Positions 36,202 through 47,089 of a stretch of DNA of 64,000 nucleotides are shown piece by piece (positions within the stretch are counted from its first letter, which is position 1; each line of letters begins with the position of its first letter). Source of the DNA: Mycoplasmopsis cynos (lineage in GTDB: Bacteria > Bacillota_I > Bacilli_A > Mycoplasmatales > Metamycoplasmataceae); NCBI RefSeq assembly GCF_900660545.1, contig NZ_LR214986.1:186001-250000 (forward strand), in the 5' to 3' direction. Position numbers and translations under genes: made by a program. The notes beneath the pieces are model-generated. The model ran no database searches, was not told the origin of the DNA, and saw only the letters and a program-made list of their open reading frames with translations.

Positions 36202-36441
36202 ATGAAACTAAATGAATTAAAACAAATTGAAAAAAGTAAATGATTAAAAATAAATTCAGCATTTGGTTTTACAACTATTGTAACTGGAATCCCATTATTA
36301 ATTAATGCTATTGGTAGTATGGTCGGTTTATTAAAAGCTGCATTTTCAACTTCTGGTGAAATAAAAGATAAAGCTGGTGTGTATAAATGAGATAATTCAA
36401 AAGCAAATAGTGTGAACACAAAAGGATTTAATATTTATTAA
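36202..36441 (+). CDS. Small hydrophobic peptide (79 aa) with a perfect Shine-Dalgarno
   Basis: Starts MKLNELKQIEKSKWLKINSA, followed by one membrane-like segment FGFTTIVTGIPLLINAIGSMVGLLK and a short polar tail ending GFNIY. Two TGA Trp codons are used. AAAGGAGG lies 4 nt before the ATG, the best ribosome binding site in the window, which argues for real and strong translation. The shape (charged leader, Gly-rich hydrophobic middle, polar tail) resembles small membrane or bacteriocin-like peptides, but no GG-leader, transporter or immunity gene is next to it. Function unknown. Confidence 0.6.
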
Positions 36442-36470
36442 AAAAGGCCTAAAGTGGCCTTTTTAATTTT
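36441..36470. terminator. Bidirectional terminator
   Basis: AAAAAGGCC (36441-36449) and GGCCTTTTT (36456-36464) around TAAAGT; it serves both the small peptide gene and ptsI. Confidence 0.85.
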
Positions 36471-38169
36471 ATAATTCTTTTTTTAACATTTCTTCTACAT
36501 CAAGCATTGTGTGAAGATTTAATGCTTTTTCAGCTAACTTTTGCATTTTCTTATGCTCTAGTGAATTTATTAATTCTCTTGTAGCTAATACATTACTTGC
36601 GCTCATCGAAAATTCATCAAGCCCAAGCCCAAGTAGAATTGGAACTGCTCTTTTATCGCCAGCCATTTCACCACACATTCCAGCTCATTTACCGTGTTTG
36701 TGCGCTCCATCAATTACCATTTTAATAAGTTTTAAAATAGAAGGATTTAAAGGTTGGTATAAATAAGAAACATTTTCATTCATTCTATCAGCAGCCATTG
36801 AGTATTGAATTAAATCATTAGTACCAATAGAAACAAAATCAGCATATTCACAGAACTTATCTGATAAAACGGCTGCAGCAGGAGTTTCCATCATCAAACC
36901 AACTTCAATTTCATCAACTTTTTTAATGTTCTTATTTGTTTTAGCTACTTCTTTATATGCTTCAATATAAACATTTTTTGCATCTATAAATTCTTGAACA
37001 TTGGTAATCATTGGAAACATAATAGCGACTTTTCCGAATTCACTTGCTCTAATTAAAGCTCTTAATTGTGTTTTAAATATATCATGGTTTTGTAAACAAA
37101 ATCTAATTGCACGATATCCTAAAAATGGATTCATTTCTTCAGGAAATTTAAAGTACTTAAGAGTTTTATCACCGCCAATATCGAGAGTTCTAATTACAAC
37201 CCTTTTTCCATTCATTCCCTTAACAACTTTTTTATATGCTTCAAATTGTTCTTCTTCTGTTGGCCAGTGTTCATTATCCATATATAAGAACTCAGATCTA
37301 AATAAACCAATAGCCTCAGCGTCATTGAATATTGCATTATCAAGGTCTTTTGGTGTTCCGATATTTGCTCCAATTTCAACATGCACACCGTCAATGGTTT
37401 TGCTTTCTTTACCTTTTAATTTTGTTAATCTTTCTAAATAGTCTAAATAATCTTTTTGAGCTTTTTGATAAATAGCTAATTGCTCATCATTTGGGTTCAA
37501 AATAACTTCGCCAATTGCTCCATTTAATGCAATAATATCACCTTGTTTTGCATATTGCATTATAGTATTAGCTCCGACAACGGAAGGAATTCCTAAACTA
37601 CGAGCCATAATCGCTGTGTGAGATGTAGGACCTCCGATATTTGTGACAAATCCTTTAACAAATTTTTTATTCAATTGCACTGTTTGTGATGGACTTAAAT
37701 CTTCTGCAACAATCACTACTTCTTCAGAAATATTAGCTAGATCTGGTTCTTGAATTCCATTATATACATATAAAAGTTTCTTTAAAACATCATAAACATC
37801 TGCCGCTCTTTCTTTTAAATAAGGATCATCAAGCATCTTAAATGTTTCTGCAAAACCATTGTAAAATTCTCTTGTTGCATATTCAGCTGTTTCATTGTTA
37901 TTTTTAATACTATTTTCAATACTTTCAATAGCAAATGGATCTAATACAAAACCAATATGCGCATCAAATATCGCACTATGTTCAGGATTATTAGCTAGTT
38001 GTTTAGTTTTTTCTAATTTATCAACAACTATATTTCTTGCATCTTGATATAATTTTAATTCTGCTTCGATATTATTAGTGTTTTTTGTGATTTCTAATGG
38101 TAATTCTTCAATTTTGAACACTTTAGAAATGGCAACACCTTTTGAAGCTCCAATTCCTTTTATAGTCAT
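36469..38169 (-). CDS. ptsI: PTS enzyme I (phosphoenolpyruvate-protein phosphotransferase)
   Basis: 566 residues from ATG 38169 (an in-frame GTG 12 nt upstream is part of the ribosome binding site GTGAGG). Swivelling domain with [15 protein letters not shown] (phospho-His184), PEP-binding barrel with [31 protein letters not shown] and [11 protein letters not shown] (TGA Trp). Passes phosphate from PEP to HPr for the two PTS systems encoded in this window. Upstream lies a copy of the palindromic motif shared with those operons. Confidence 0.96.
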
Positions 38170-38181
38170 AAAATACCTCAC

Positions 38182-38529
38182 TTAATTAATTAACATAATT
38201 TTATACAAAAAAGAATATTAATTTTTTAGTATTCCATTTTTTGCATAAAAAACTATGTAAACATTTCCACATATATATTAATTTAGTGTTTTTTAGGTCC
38301 ATTATTAAAAAATACAATCATTTTATGCCCTTATACTAAAATTAAAAAGTAGATATTCTGTAAATATTTAATCTTGTAAAATATTGAAATAAAAAAGTGA
38401 ATTATTTTTTCATAAGTATATTTTTCATACTAAAGCTATTTTTATTTATGTACTTGGTGAAGTTTTATTTTTGTATTTAATAATATTTTATAATTGTATC
38501 TTTGAATTTAAATTTACATTAATTTATCA
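38182..38529. other. Intergenic region upstream of ptsI
   Basis: 348 bases between ptsI and nagB (both minus). It holds the operator-like motif (38255-38274) and ptsI promoter candidates on the minus strand (TATAAA near 38199; TATATA just before the motif). No gene-like ORF seen. Confidence 0.6.
38255..38274 (-). promoter_or_regulatory. Palindromic operator-like motif upstream of ptsI
   Basis: Read on the minus strand: ATATGTGGAAATGTTTACAT. It matches motifs at 50744-50765 and 41360-41374 (consensus TGTGGAAAYRTTYACA) and is an imperfect inverted repeat. It resembles a cre/LacI-type or RpiR-type site in shape; the binding protein is unknown and not encoded in the window. Confidence 0.55.
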
Positions 38530-39270
38530 TTAATGATTATTTTTTAACTTAATTAATTCAGCAGCATCATTATCTAAAATTAATGAAACATCTGGATGAT
38601 TTCTTAGATATGAAGAAGGAACATTAGGACCGATTTTAGCAAAGATAGTGTCATAAATTGCTTTTGCTTTATTCTTTCCATCTGCTAGTAAAATGATTTT
38701 TTTAGCAGAAAGAATACTTTTAATTCCCATTGAAATAGCAGTTTTTGGAACATCTTCTTCATTATTGAAATATATTTTATTTGAATTAATAGTGCTCTGA
38801 GTTAATTTAACTTCACGAGTAGTTTCAGTATCTAACGATCCAGGTTCATTAAATGCGATATGAGCATTAGTTCCGATTCCTAGTATCATTAAATCAATGC
38901 CACCTTTTTCTTTAATTATTTTTTCATAATCAGCAGCATTTTTTGTTATGTTACCAATTCCATTTGGAAGATTAATGTTTTCTTTTTTAATATCAATGTG
39001 ACTAAAGAGTTCCTTTTGCATAAAATAATGGTATGAACATTTGTTTTCTGGGCTAATTCCGACATATTCATCTAGATTAAATGATGTTACATTTTTAAAA
39101 CTAATTTCTTTATTTTGATACATTTCAATAAGTTTTTTGTAAGTCTTAATTGGGGAGTTTCCAGTAGCGAAACAAATATTTAGATTAGGTTTTTTTAACA
39201 TTTCTTCTTTGATTATGTTTGCAGCGAAGTCAGATTGTCTTTGAGTATCTAATTTTATATATATTTTCAT
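38530..39270 (-). CDS. nagB: Glucosamine-6-phosphate deaminase
   Basis: 246 residues. CFATGNSPIKTYKKL, SFNLDEYVGI, MILGIGTNAHIAFNEPGS (catalytic His/Glu region) and SYLRNHPDVSLILD are NagB signatures. Converts GlcN-6-P to fructose-6-P and ammonia. The start overlaps the nagA stop. Last gene of murQ-nagA-nagB. Confidence 0.96.
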   Translation of the reverse strand: MKIYIKLDTQRQSDFAANIIKEEMLKKPNLNICFATGNSPIKTYKKLIEMYQNKEISFKNVTSFNLDEYVGISPENKCSYHYFMQKELFSHIDIKKENINLPNGIGNITKNAADYEKIIKEKGGIDLMILGIGTNAHIAFNEPGSLDTETTREVKLTQSTINSNKIYFNNEEDVPKTAISMGIKSILSAKKIILLADGKNKAKAIYDTIFAKIGPNVPSSYLRNHPDVSLILDNDAAELIKLKNNH

Positions 39271-40379
39271 TATTTTATCTTTCTACCATCTATATAGACA
39301 GATTTAATTTTATAATCATTTGAATTTAAAATAACAATATCAGCAAGATAGTCTTTTTTTATTTCTCCAAGTTTATCATAACCAAGATGCTTTGCAGCAT
39401 TATATGATGTCATTTTAACAGCATCATTTAATGAACAACCTATTTTAATTAAGTTTAAAAATGCATCATAAATCATTATCCCAGATCCAGCGATAGTGTT
39501 TGTTCCAGCTAGAGTAATAAGTTTACCGTGTTTTTCAACTTTTATTCCTCCTGAAATGTTTTCTCCATCATGATAATACGCTGGTTTTATTGCATCTGAA
39601 ATCGCGATTATCTTATCTGGTGTTTTGTTTTTAATAGTGAATAAGATTGTTTCTTTTGTTGAATGTACAAAATCAATAATCAATTCAGTATAAACTTGAT
39701 CATTATACAATGCTGCTTGTGCTAAACCTGGATGTCTTGAATCAACTCCAGACATTGCATTTCATAAATGACAAACCATATTGCAACCATTATTGAAAAA
39801 TTCTTGACAAAGTTGATAATTAGCATTAGTATGGCCTATAGATCCGATGATTTTTAAATCATTTTGAAGATATTTAAATGAGTTTAATGGCATCATAGTC
39901 GGGTCAAATGATATCTTTTTAAGGTTATAGTTGCTAGCTTTTAAAATTGCATTAATTTTTGTTTTGTTAGCTTTGGTTAAATATTCAGGTTTATGTGCTC
40001 CTTTTTTTTCTTGACCAATAAAAGGTCCCTCAATATGAAAACCTAGATTTCTGGAATATCAAATCTTATTTTCAGACATTGAATTAAGCGATTGAAGTAT
40101 TATATTTCAGGAATTTGTCATTGCAGTTGGCATAAATGAAGTGGTCCCATTTAATGCTAAATGATATGAAATATGTTCTAAAGCTTCTTTCCCTTGCATT
40201 ACATCATAATTGTACATTCCATGAATATGTGTGTCAATAAAGCCGGGGACAGCTATTTTTGTAGCAATGGAGTTATTGGGAATTATTTCTTTAATGTAGT
40301 TATTTTCAATGATGATATCAGCACATTCAATGGTTGTGTCTGGGTTAATAATTTTAACATTACTAATTGTTTGAATCAT
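39270..40379 (-). CDS. nagA: N-acetylglucosamine-6-phosphate deacetylase
   Basis: 369 residues. Metal site HIHG (His51, His53) in PGFIDTHIHGMY, then GFHIEGPFIGQEKKGAH, IGHTNANYQ, HLWNAMS and the catalytic Asp in AISDAI. C-terminal TSYNAAKHLGYDKLGEIK-DYLADIVIL is typical. Makes GlcN-6-P from GlcNAc-6-P. The start overlaps murQ by 17 nt. Confidence 0.94.
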
Positions 40380-41223
40380 TTTCTAATACCTTTCTAAGAT
40401 TATTATCATTTAATTTTAAAAGTTCACCTGCTTTTGATTTTGAGACTTTCAATTTAAACATAATACAAGCTATTTTAATATTGTTATCAGATCTTTTATA
40501 ATATTCTTTTGCTTGTTCTAAGCTAGCTCCTACTATTTTTGAAATGATATTATAACTTCTTAAAATTAATTTTTCATTAATAGGTGTTACTTCAATCATT
40601 AAGTTATCATAAACCTTATTATTTTTAATTGCAGCAATTGATGAAAACATATTTAAAATAATTTTTTGAGCTGTAGCTGACTTTAATCGTGTTGATCCAT
40701 CAATGATTTCAGGACCAGTATCAATATTTATAATATAGTTACTAGATTTTTCACATATACCACCTGTTTTATTCTCAATAAGGATATTGTATGCATTTGA
40801 ATTTTTAGCATAGTCAAAAAAACCTTTTACATATCTAGTGTTTCCAGATGCTGATAGACCAACAATTAAATCTTTTTGAGTTATTTTGAATTTCTTAGCA
40901 TCTAAGTATCCTAAATCTCAATCATCCTCGAAACCTTCTAGTGAATTTAATATTGCTTGATCTCCACCGGCCATCGAATATTTGAACCATTCTCTTTCAT
41001 TAAAAGTAGGGATCACATCTAATGCGTCAACTAAACCTATTCGACCACTACTTCCAGCACCGACATAAATTACTCTACCTTTATTTTTAATTGTGTTTGA
41101 TATTTTATCTGATACTATTTCTAAGTCATTTTGAACTTTTTCTAATGCTTTATATATATCTAATGTTGAATTATTAAATATAGTTACTAATTCATTAATA
41201 TTTAATTCATCTAATTTTTTCAC
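40363..41223 (-). CDS. murQ: N-acetylmuramic acid 6-phosphate etherase
   Basis: 286 residues. SIS-domain signatures YVGAGSSGRIGLVDA, NEREWFKYSMAGG and LIVGLSASGNTRYVKGF, then IDTGPEIIDGSTRLKSATAQK and a C-terminal helical repeat. Splits MurNAc-6-P into GlcNAc-6-P and D-lactate; nagA and nagB downstream finish the route. Starts with ribosome binding site AGAAGG. Striking in a wall-less organism, where it must serve scavenging of others' peptidoglycan fragments. One TGA Trp after SLEGFEDD. Confidence 0.93.
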
Positions 41224-41359
41224 TAGACCTTCTTTCGTTTTTAATTTTATTATTGTACATAAATAAAGAGTATTTTATGAATTAATAATTCATATATAAA
41301 AATATTTTCGTATTTAATTTGAGTGTAAAATATTTAATTAAGAATTCTTAATTTAATAA

Positions 41360-41374
41360 TGGAAATATTTACAT
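41360..41374 (+). promoter_or_regulatory. Operator-like motif overlapping the EIIBC operon promoter
   Basis: TGGAAATATTTACAT, same consensus as the motifs near ptsI and the ascorbate operon. It lies just upstream of the -10 TAAAAT (41384-41389), where a bound protein would block RNA polymerase. It also sits in the region shared with the divergent murQ operon. Confidence 0.55.
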
Positions 41375-41383
41375 AATTATTGC

Positions 41384-41421
41384 TAAAATATGTTTAGAGT
41401 GAAGAGATTTTTTATCACTCT
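41384..41421 (+). promoter_or_regulatory. EIIBC operon -10 and 5' leader hairpin
   Basis: TAAAAT (41384-41389); predicted start ~41396 opens with AGAGTGA (41396-41402) pairing with TCACTCT (41415-41421). The hairpin at the 5' end may protect the mRNA or act as a weak attenuator. Confidence 0.4.
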
Positions 41422-41445
41422 TTATAGACAGTGAAAGGTTTAAAA

Positions 41446-41724
41446 ATGTCAAGTATTACAGGTTTTATTAAAAAGATTCGTAATGAACAATGGATTTACA
41501 TTAGTCTTTGAGCATTATGATCAGTATTATTAATTGTAATAATTTTGCTATCAACATTATATAAGAAAGATACTGTTATAAATTATAATCCAGATATTGT
41601 AGCAGGTATTGCTCTTATTTGATTTATTGTATTTTTAAGCGCAATTATTTCGACAGTTATAGTACAAATTTATCTTAAGAAAAAAGAAATGCGTTCAATA
41701 AAAGGTCAAGGAGGTAATAAATAA
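41446..41724 (+). CDS. Small two-helix membrane protein preceding the PTS permease
   Basis: 92 residues (MSSITGFIKKIRNEQWIYIS... GQGGNK) with two membrane segments (ALWSVLLIVIILLSTLY and AGIALIWFIVFLSAIISTVIV) and basic ends. Ribosome binding site GAAAGG; several TGA Trp codons. The stop overlaps the start of the EIIBC gene (TAATG), so the two are translationally coupled. No family recognised; it could be an accessory subunit of the transporter (inference). Confidence 0.7.
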
Positions 41725-43424
41725 TGATGCAATCAACAACATTACAACCTCAAAAAACCTTTATTCAAAGAACATTGTCAACAATAAGCAAAATTGGTTC
41801 AACATTAATGTTTCCAATCGCAGTTTTACCAGTTGCTGCCATATTGTTAAGAATTGGAGCAGAGCTCCCAGATGCAACAGTATTTTCAAAGATTGTGCAA
41901 ACAATTATTATTAAACCAGGTGGTGTTGTGTTTGATAATCTACACCTTATATTTGCAGTCGGAATCGCATTTGGATTTACCAAAGATAAACGCGGTGAAG
42001 CAGCGTTTGCAGGTTTAATAGCTGGTTTAATTATTACAACATTAGTTCCTCTTTTAGTAAAAGAATTTTATGGTTCAATTAATCTAGGTAAAGAAGTTCC
42101 AATATATAATGATAAAAAGGTAATTACTGGTAAAATACTAGGATTTGAAGCTATTTTCGGTAATAAGTTTGATGCTATTTTAGGATCGAATGTATTATCA
42201 GCAATTGTAACAGGAGCTATTATTGCATTTGTTTATAATCGTGCAAATAATGTTGAATTACCAAAGGCGTTAGGATTTTTCTCAGGTAGAAGATTAATTC
42301 CTGCTCTTGCGATTATAACAACAACACTATTTGGTATTCTTTGAGCAATAATTTTTCCATGAATTGCTTGAATTATTTATTTTATATCAAAACACTTATC
42401 AGATAATACAAAAGTTGGTGAAGGAACAAATATATCAAATAGATTTATAAGAGCATCAATTATGGGAGTATACGGATTTATTAATCGTTTATTAATTCCT
42501 TTTGGATTGCATCACATCCCAAATAACTTATTTTGATTCCAACTAGGGGAATGAGCAAAAGAAGGTGGTGAAGCAGGAGAGAAAGTTAATGGTGACATCT
42601 TTATTTTCTTAAATGGTGTTGCTAAAAACAACCCTGGGGGAATTTTCCAAGCAGGATTCTTCCCAGTTATGATGTTTGGACTTCCAGCACTTGTTGGTGC
42701 ATTTATTTGAACAGCAGAAAATAAAGTGCAAAAAATAAGAGTTTTAGGATTATTTGGTTCAGCAGCTGTTATTAGTTTTCTTTCAGGTATTACAGAACCA
42801 ATTGAATTTGCCTTTTTATATGTATCGCCACTATTATACTTTATACATGCAATATTAACTGGTATATTTGCATTTATCACTGGTGCATTTGGAATACAAT
42901 TAGGGTTTGGTTTTTCAGCTGGTTTATTAGACTTTATTACATCAATTCCAAAGTCACTAAGAATCATTAATGAATCTAATTTTGAGGGTCTTTCAAGAGT
43001 ATTTGCAAACCCAGGTTGAATTATTCCTATTGGTTTATTAACTGCTACAACTTATTTATTTGTTGGAAAATTTGTAATTGAAAAATTAAATCTTGATACT
43101 CCAGGAAGAGGAAAAGGTGTTATTTTAGAAACAGAAACAACAGAGACACCAAAATCAATTGGACATCTAGGATTTTCTGAAAAAGCTAGATCAATAGTAA
43201 AAAATTTAGGTGGTTGAGATAACATTGTTGAATATAATAATTGCTCAACAAGATTAAGATATTTAGTAAAAGATAGTTCATTGATTAATGAAGATGGTAT
43301 TAAAAAAGCTGGTGCATTTGGAATAACAAAAGTAACAGACATATCAATACAAATTATTATTGGTGTTGAAGCAGAGAAAATAAATAATGAAATTGTTTCT
43401 AATGTAGGTAATGAATTAGAATAA
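41724..43424 (+). CDS. PTS EIIBC component, GlcNAc/MurNAc/glucose family
   Basis: 566 residues. EIIC with about ten membrane segments, including FPIAVLPVAAILLRIG, LIFAVGIAFGF, the substrate-loop PFGLHHIPNNLFWFQLGE and FLSGITEPIEFAFLYVSP; then EIIB with phospho-Cys507 in NCSTRLRYLVKD. No EIIA domain is fused, so a separate Crr is needed. Divergence from murQ-nagA-nagB points to GlcNAc and/or MurNAc as substrate (NagE- or MurP-like); sequence alone does not separate them. Closed by a strong terminator. Confidence 0.9.
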
Positions 43425-43478
43425 AATTGAAAAAATACTAGTTTATTTAGCTAAACTAGTATTTTTTCAATTTTAATT
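43425..43478. terminator. Long bidirectional terminator
   Basis: AATTGAAAAAATACTAGTTTA (43425-43445) pairs perfectly with its complement at 43452-43472 across TTTAGC, a 21-bp stem. Serves the EIIBC gene and the converging minus-strand operon. Confidence 0.85.
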
Positions 43479-43538
43479 AGAGATAATTCTTGTATTTCAA
43501 AAAGTATTGAAATATTTTTTTAATAGATAAGTTATGTA

Positions 43539-44012
43539 TTATTTTAAAATTTTAAAATCAAATCATGTTCATTGTAAGAAAATTTTTTCATTATCTTTAT
43601 TTTTATATTTTTGATAATATTTTTTAAAATATTCTTTTGAATAGAAGAAGATGTTTCCGTTATAAATAGTTTGCAAGGTTTTTTTATCAAATCGGATTAT
43701 GATATTTTCAACTATTTCATAGTCAATATATTGATTGGGTAATAATTTATTTATATGATTGACATTTAATTGAAAATCATAACCCTTGAGTTTCATTAAT
43801 GTGTTAAATATACTAAAATCAGTATCTTTATTAAATGAAAATTTAATGTTTTTTTCAAGTAAATTGTTTTTTATTATTAATTCTTTTAAACTTTTTGCAT
43901 ATTTAATAACAAATTCATGTGATCTGGGAGTTAATATTTTTAAAAATGACGGAACTAATCAAAATCCAGTTAGTGTTTGATTTATTTTTAACTTAATTAT
44001 TTCGTTTAACAT
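43539..44012 (-). CDS. Hypothetical protein at the end of the ascorbate operon
   Basis: 157 residues starting MLNEIIKLKINQTLTGFWLV and ending FDFKILK; soluble, Lys/Ile/Asn-rich, no motif I recognise. Starts next to the stop of the HAD gene. Five or so aromatic residues per 20 in the last third (NIFFYSKEYFKKYYQKY). Confidence 0.55.
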
Positions 44013-44013
44013 A

Positions 44014-44883
44014 TTAGTTTATTTTTTCAAAAAAATCGTATATCCCATCATCATTATTTGATAAAGTAATAAAAGTAGCAGCGTTTTTAATTTCTAAATT
44101 TGCTTGTCCCATAGCAACTGAATATTTAGAAACATTAAACATTGATATATCATTATGTTCATCGCCGAAAACTATTGTTTTATTTAAATCGATATTTTGA
44201 ATTTTAGATAACATATTTAATGCTTCACCTTTTGAGCAATCATTTGGCATTATATCTATAACGTTTGATTGTGATTTTATAGTATATATACCTTTGATAT
44301 TTCGCAATTCATCGCAAAATGAATGAACATACGTTAAGTCGCTATCGCTTACAATAACTAAAATTTTTATAATATCAAATTGTTGAATTTCAAAATCATT
44401 TTCATTAAATTTATATTTATATGCATTAAACTTAAATTTAAATTTATCTGGTAATTTATTAATTGAATTATTTAATCAATTAAATCAATTTGGATATTCA
44501 TTTATAGAATAAAAACCAAAAATTTCTTCTGTGGTGTATAGCAAGAATGTTATATTATTTTTAATTAGCTTATCAAATATTTCTATTGTTGCATTTTTGT
44601 TTATTGGATTTTTATAAATAATTTCATTTTTTTTAAAATCATATATTAAAGCACCATTACAACCTATTAATGGAAAATCAGCATTAATTAGATGATTTTC
44701 ATATTTAGCAAAAAAGTATGGTCTTCCTGTGATGATTCCAACTTTTTTCCCTTTTGCTTGTAGTTTTTTAATACATAATAATGTTTTTTCTGTTATTTGC
44801 TTTTGTGAATTAAGTAATGTACCATCTAGATCAAAGAAAATAGAATCTAAATATTTATCATTTATTTTATTTATCTTGTCCAT
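44014..44883 (-). CDS. Cof-type HAD phosphatase
   Basis: About 289 residues. Motif I FFDLDGTLLNS, motif II TGRPYFF, CNGALIYDF cap entry, and motif IV IVFGDEHNDISMF. Such proteins dephosphorylate sugar phosphates or flavin/PLP. The ATG at 44883 overlaps the ulaF 3' end; alternative in-frame ATGs lie at 44892 and 44901. Being in the ascorbate operon, it may deal with excess sugar phosphate (inference). Confidence 0.85.
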
Positions 44884-45583
44884 AGTAAGCATTTGGTCCA
44901 TGTTTTCTTGAGTGATGTTTATTTTGTAAGGTGCGATTTGCTTCTTTTTTATCAGGATTTAATATTTTTGTATATAAAGCCATTTTAGCTATTTCTTCTA
45001 AGGTTAGAGCTAAATTAACAGCATCAATTGGATTCTTAATTGATCATACAAATGGTCCATGTTCCTTTACTAATGTAGCGGTTGTTGATTCAAAACTTAT
45101 ATTGTTATTATTAAAGTGTTCAATAATAACTAATCCAGTATTATGTTCATATTCACCATTAATTTCAGCATCTGATAGTTCTCTTGTACACGGTACTGAA
45201 CCAAAAAAATTATCAGCATGAGTAGTTCCAAGACATGGTATTTCTTTACCAGCTTGCGCAAAAGAAACAGCAAAAGGTGAATGAGTATGTACTATACCCT
45301 TTATATTTTTATTAGCTTTATACAATAATGTATGTGTTGGTGTATCACTTGATGGTTTATATTGTGAATCTATTACATTATTTTCAAGATCAACAACAAC
45401 CATATGGTCAGGTGTTAATGCTTCATAACTAACTCCAGAAGGTTTGATTATCATATATTTTCTATCATTAGTTATACCTGATACATTTCCTCATGTATGA
45501 ATAGCAAGACGATATTTATACAAAAGCATATTTGCTTCATAAACTTCTTTTTTTAATTTTAGAATTTCTGAATTATTCACCAT
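44867..45583 (-). CDS. ulaF: L-ribulose-5-phosphate 4-epimerase
   Basis: 238 residues. HTWGNVSGI, IKPSGVSYEAL, KGIVHTHSPFAVSFAQ (zinc His residues), GTTHADNFFG and the C-terminal RKHGPNAYYGQ are AraD/UlaF signatures. Makes D-xylulose-5-P, the exit point of the ascorbate route. ATG 45583 is chosen; another in-frame ATG at 45604 is possible. Overlaps ulaE by 11 nt. Confidence 0.93.
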
Positions 45584-46451
45584 TAGCTCTCTTTCATTGC
45601 TCATCGTAAAAATCCTTTGCTTGTTTTATTTTAGTTATATTTTGATCAACTGTTTCATCAGGTTTATTTTTAGATCACATTTCAATTAATATAGGAACAT
45701 TAATATTATTTATTTTAATTTGAGTTAATGAGTGAGCGAAATCAACAGTTCCTTTTCCTCATTCAACTTCTTTAAATTTAGTTGGTAGTGTATCTTTAAA
45801 GTGAAATGCAACAATCTTATCTTTTCCTAATAAAATTTCATTATCAACATCCTTTGTAAATTGATTAAGATTCCCAAGATCTGGATATATATAAAAGTTT
45901 GGCATATCTATAAATTTTAGAAATGAAAGACATTTAGAAATTGTACCGGCAAAAGGAGTATCCATAGTTTCAAAAGCTAGAGTGACACTATATTTACTTG
46001 CAAGTTTTGCACATTCTTTCATACCATTTAAAAAGTTTTTTCGAGTCTCAGAATCAGCTTTTTCATAATATACATCATAAGCAGCAATTTGGATAATTCT
46101 GATACCTAATTTTTTAGCAAGAATAAGTGCTTTTTCCATAATCTCAAGTGATTTTTTTCTTGTTTCTTCATTTTTAGATCCAAATGGAAAGCGCCTATGA
46201 GCACTTAAACACATAGAGTTAAAGTAAAAATTATTGTCAATTAATGTTCTTAAAAGATTATTAATAGTTTCATCGTTTCAATCTAACCTTGATAAACGTT
46301 CATCTGATTCATCTACACTGAATTCAATAAAATCAAAACCTGCAGCCTTAGCAATTTTTATTTTTTCATCTCAATTAAATTTATTATTTATAGCTTTTTC
46401 ATAAATTCCAACAAATCTTGTTTTTTTATTTTCAATATTTTTTAAATTCAT
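45573..46451 (-). CDS. ulaE: L-xylulose-5-phosphate 3-epimerase
   Basis: 292 residues. TIM-barrel sugar epimerase: [55 protein letters not shown] and GKGTVDF. Converts L-xylulose-5-P to L-ribulose-5-P. The C-terminus DEQWKRANGE is read through a TGA Trp; overlaps both neighbours. Confidence 0.92.
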
Positions 46452-47079
46452 CTTTAAATGCTCGTGCAGCTAATTCAGGATTTTCTGCATCTCTAATTGT
46501 TCTACCAGCTATAAATATATATATCGGAATATCTTTAAATAGTTTTATATCTTCAACAGCGACACCGCCAGTTACTGTTACTTTAAATCCCATTTGCGCA
46601 AGTTTTGATACAGTTTCAATATCTTTTTTACCTCATTTTACTCCTGATGCTTGTGCATCTCTTGCTCGATGTCAAACTACCTGAGGTACATTTGATTTTT
46701 TTCATGCTTCAACTTGTTCTCATGTGAAATTAGTTGTCATTTCAACTTGTAATTCTTTATTAGAATACTCATTTGAAAATCTTACAAGTTCATCCATTGT
46801 TTGGTTTTCTGCTGCACAAATTGCAGTTGTGTAATCAGCTCCTGCATCAAAGAACATCTTAGCAAAAATTTTTCCAGCATCAGCAATTTTTCCATCAGCA
46901 ACAATTATTTTATTTGGAAATTCTTTTTTTATTTCACTTATTGCTTTTTTACCTTCTGATGCAAGTAAAATAGTCCCTACTTCAATTACATCAATATATT
47001 TTTCTGCTTTTCTTGCTGATTTTATAGCATCTTCAATAGTTAAATTATCAAGGGCGATTTGTAATAAAGGTAATGCCAT
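46426..47079 (-). CDS. ulaD: 3-keto-L-gulonate-6-phosphate decarboxylase
   Basis: 217 residues. [14 protein letters not shown] (Asp11), [24 protein letters not shown] (the DxK-type site) and [11 protein letters not shown] mark the OMP-decarboxylase-like UlaD. Produces L-xylulose-5-P and CO2. Ends FKKYWK with a TGA Trp; overlaps ulaE by 26 nt. Ribosome binding site AAAGGAGAAAA. Confidence 0.92.
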
Positions 47080-47089
47080 ATTTTCTCCT

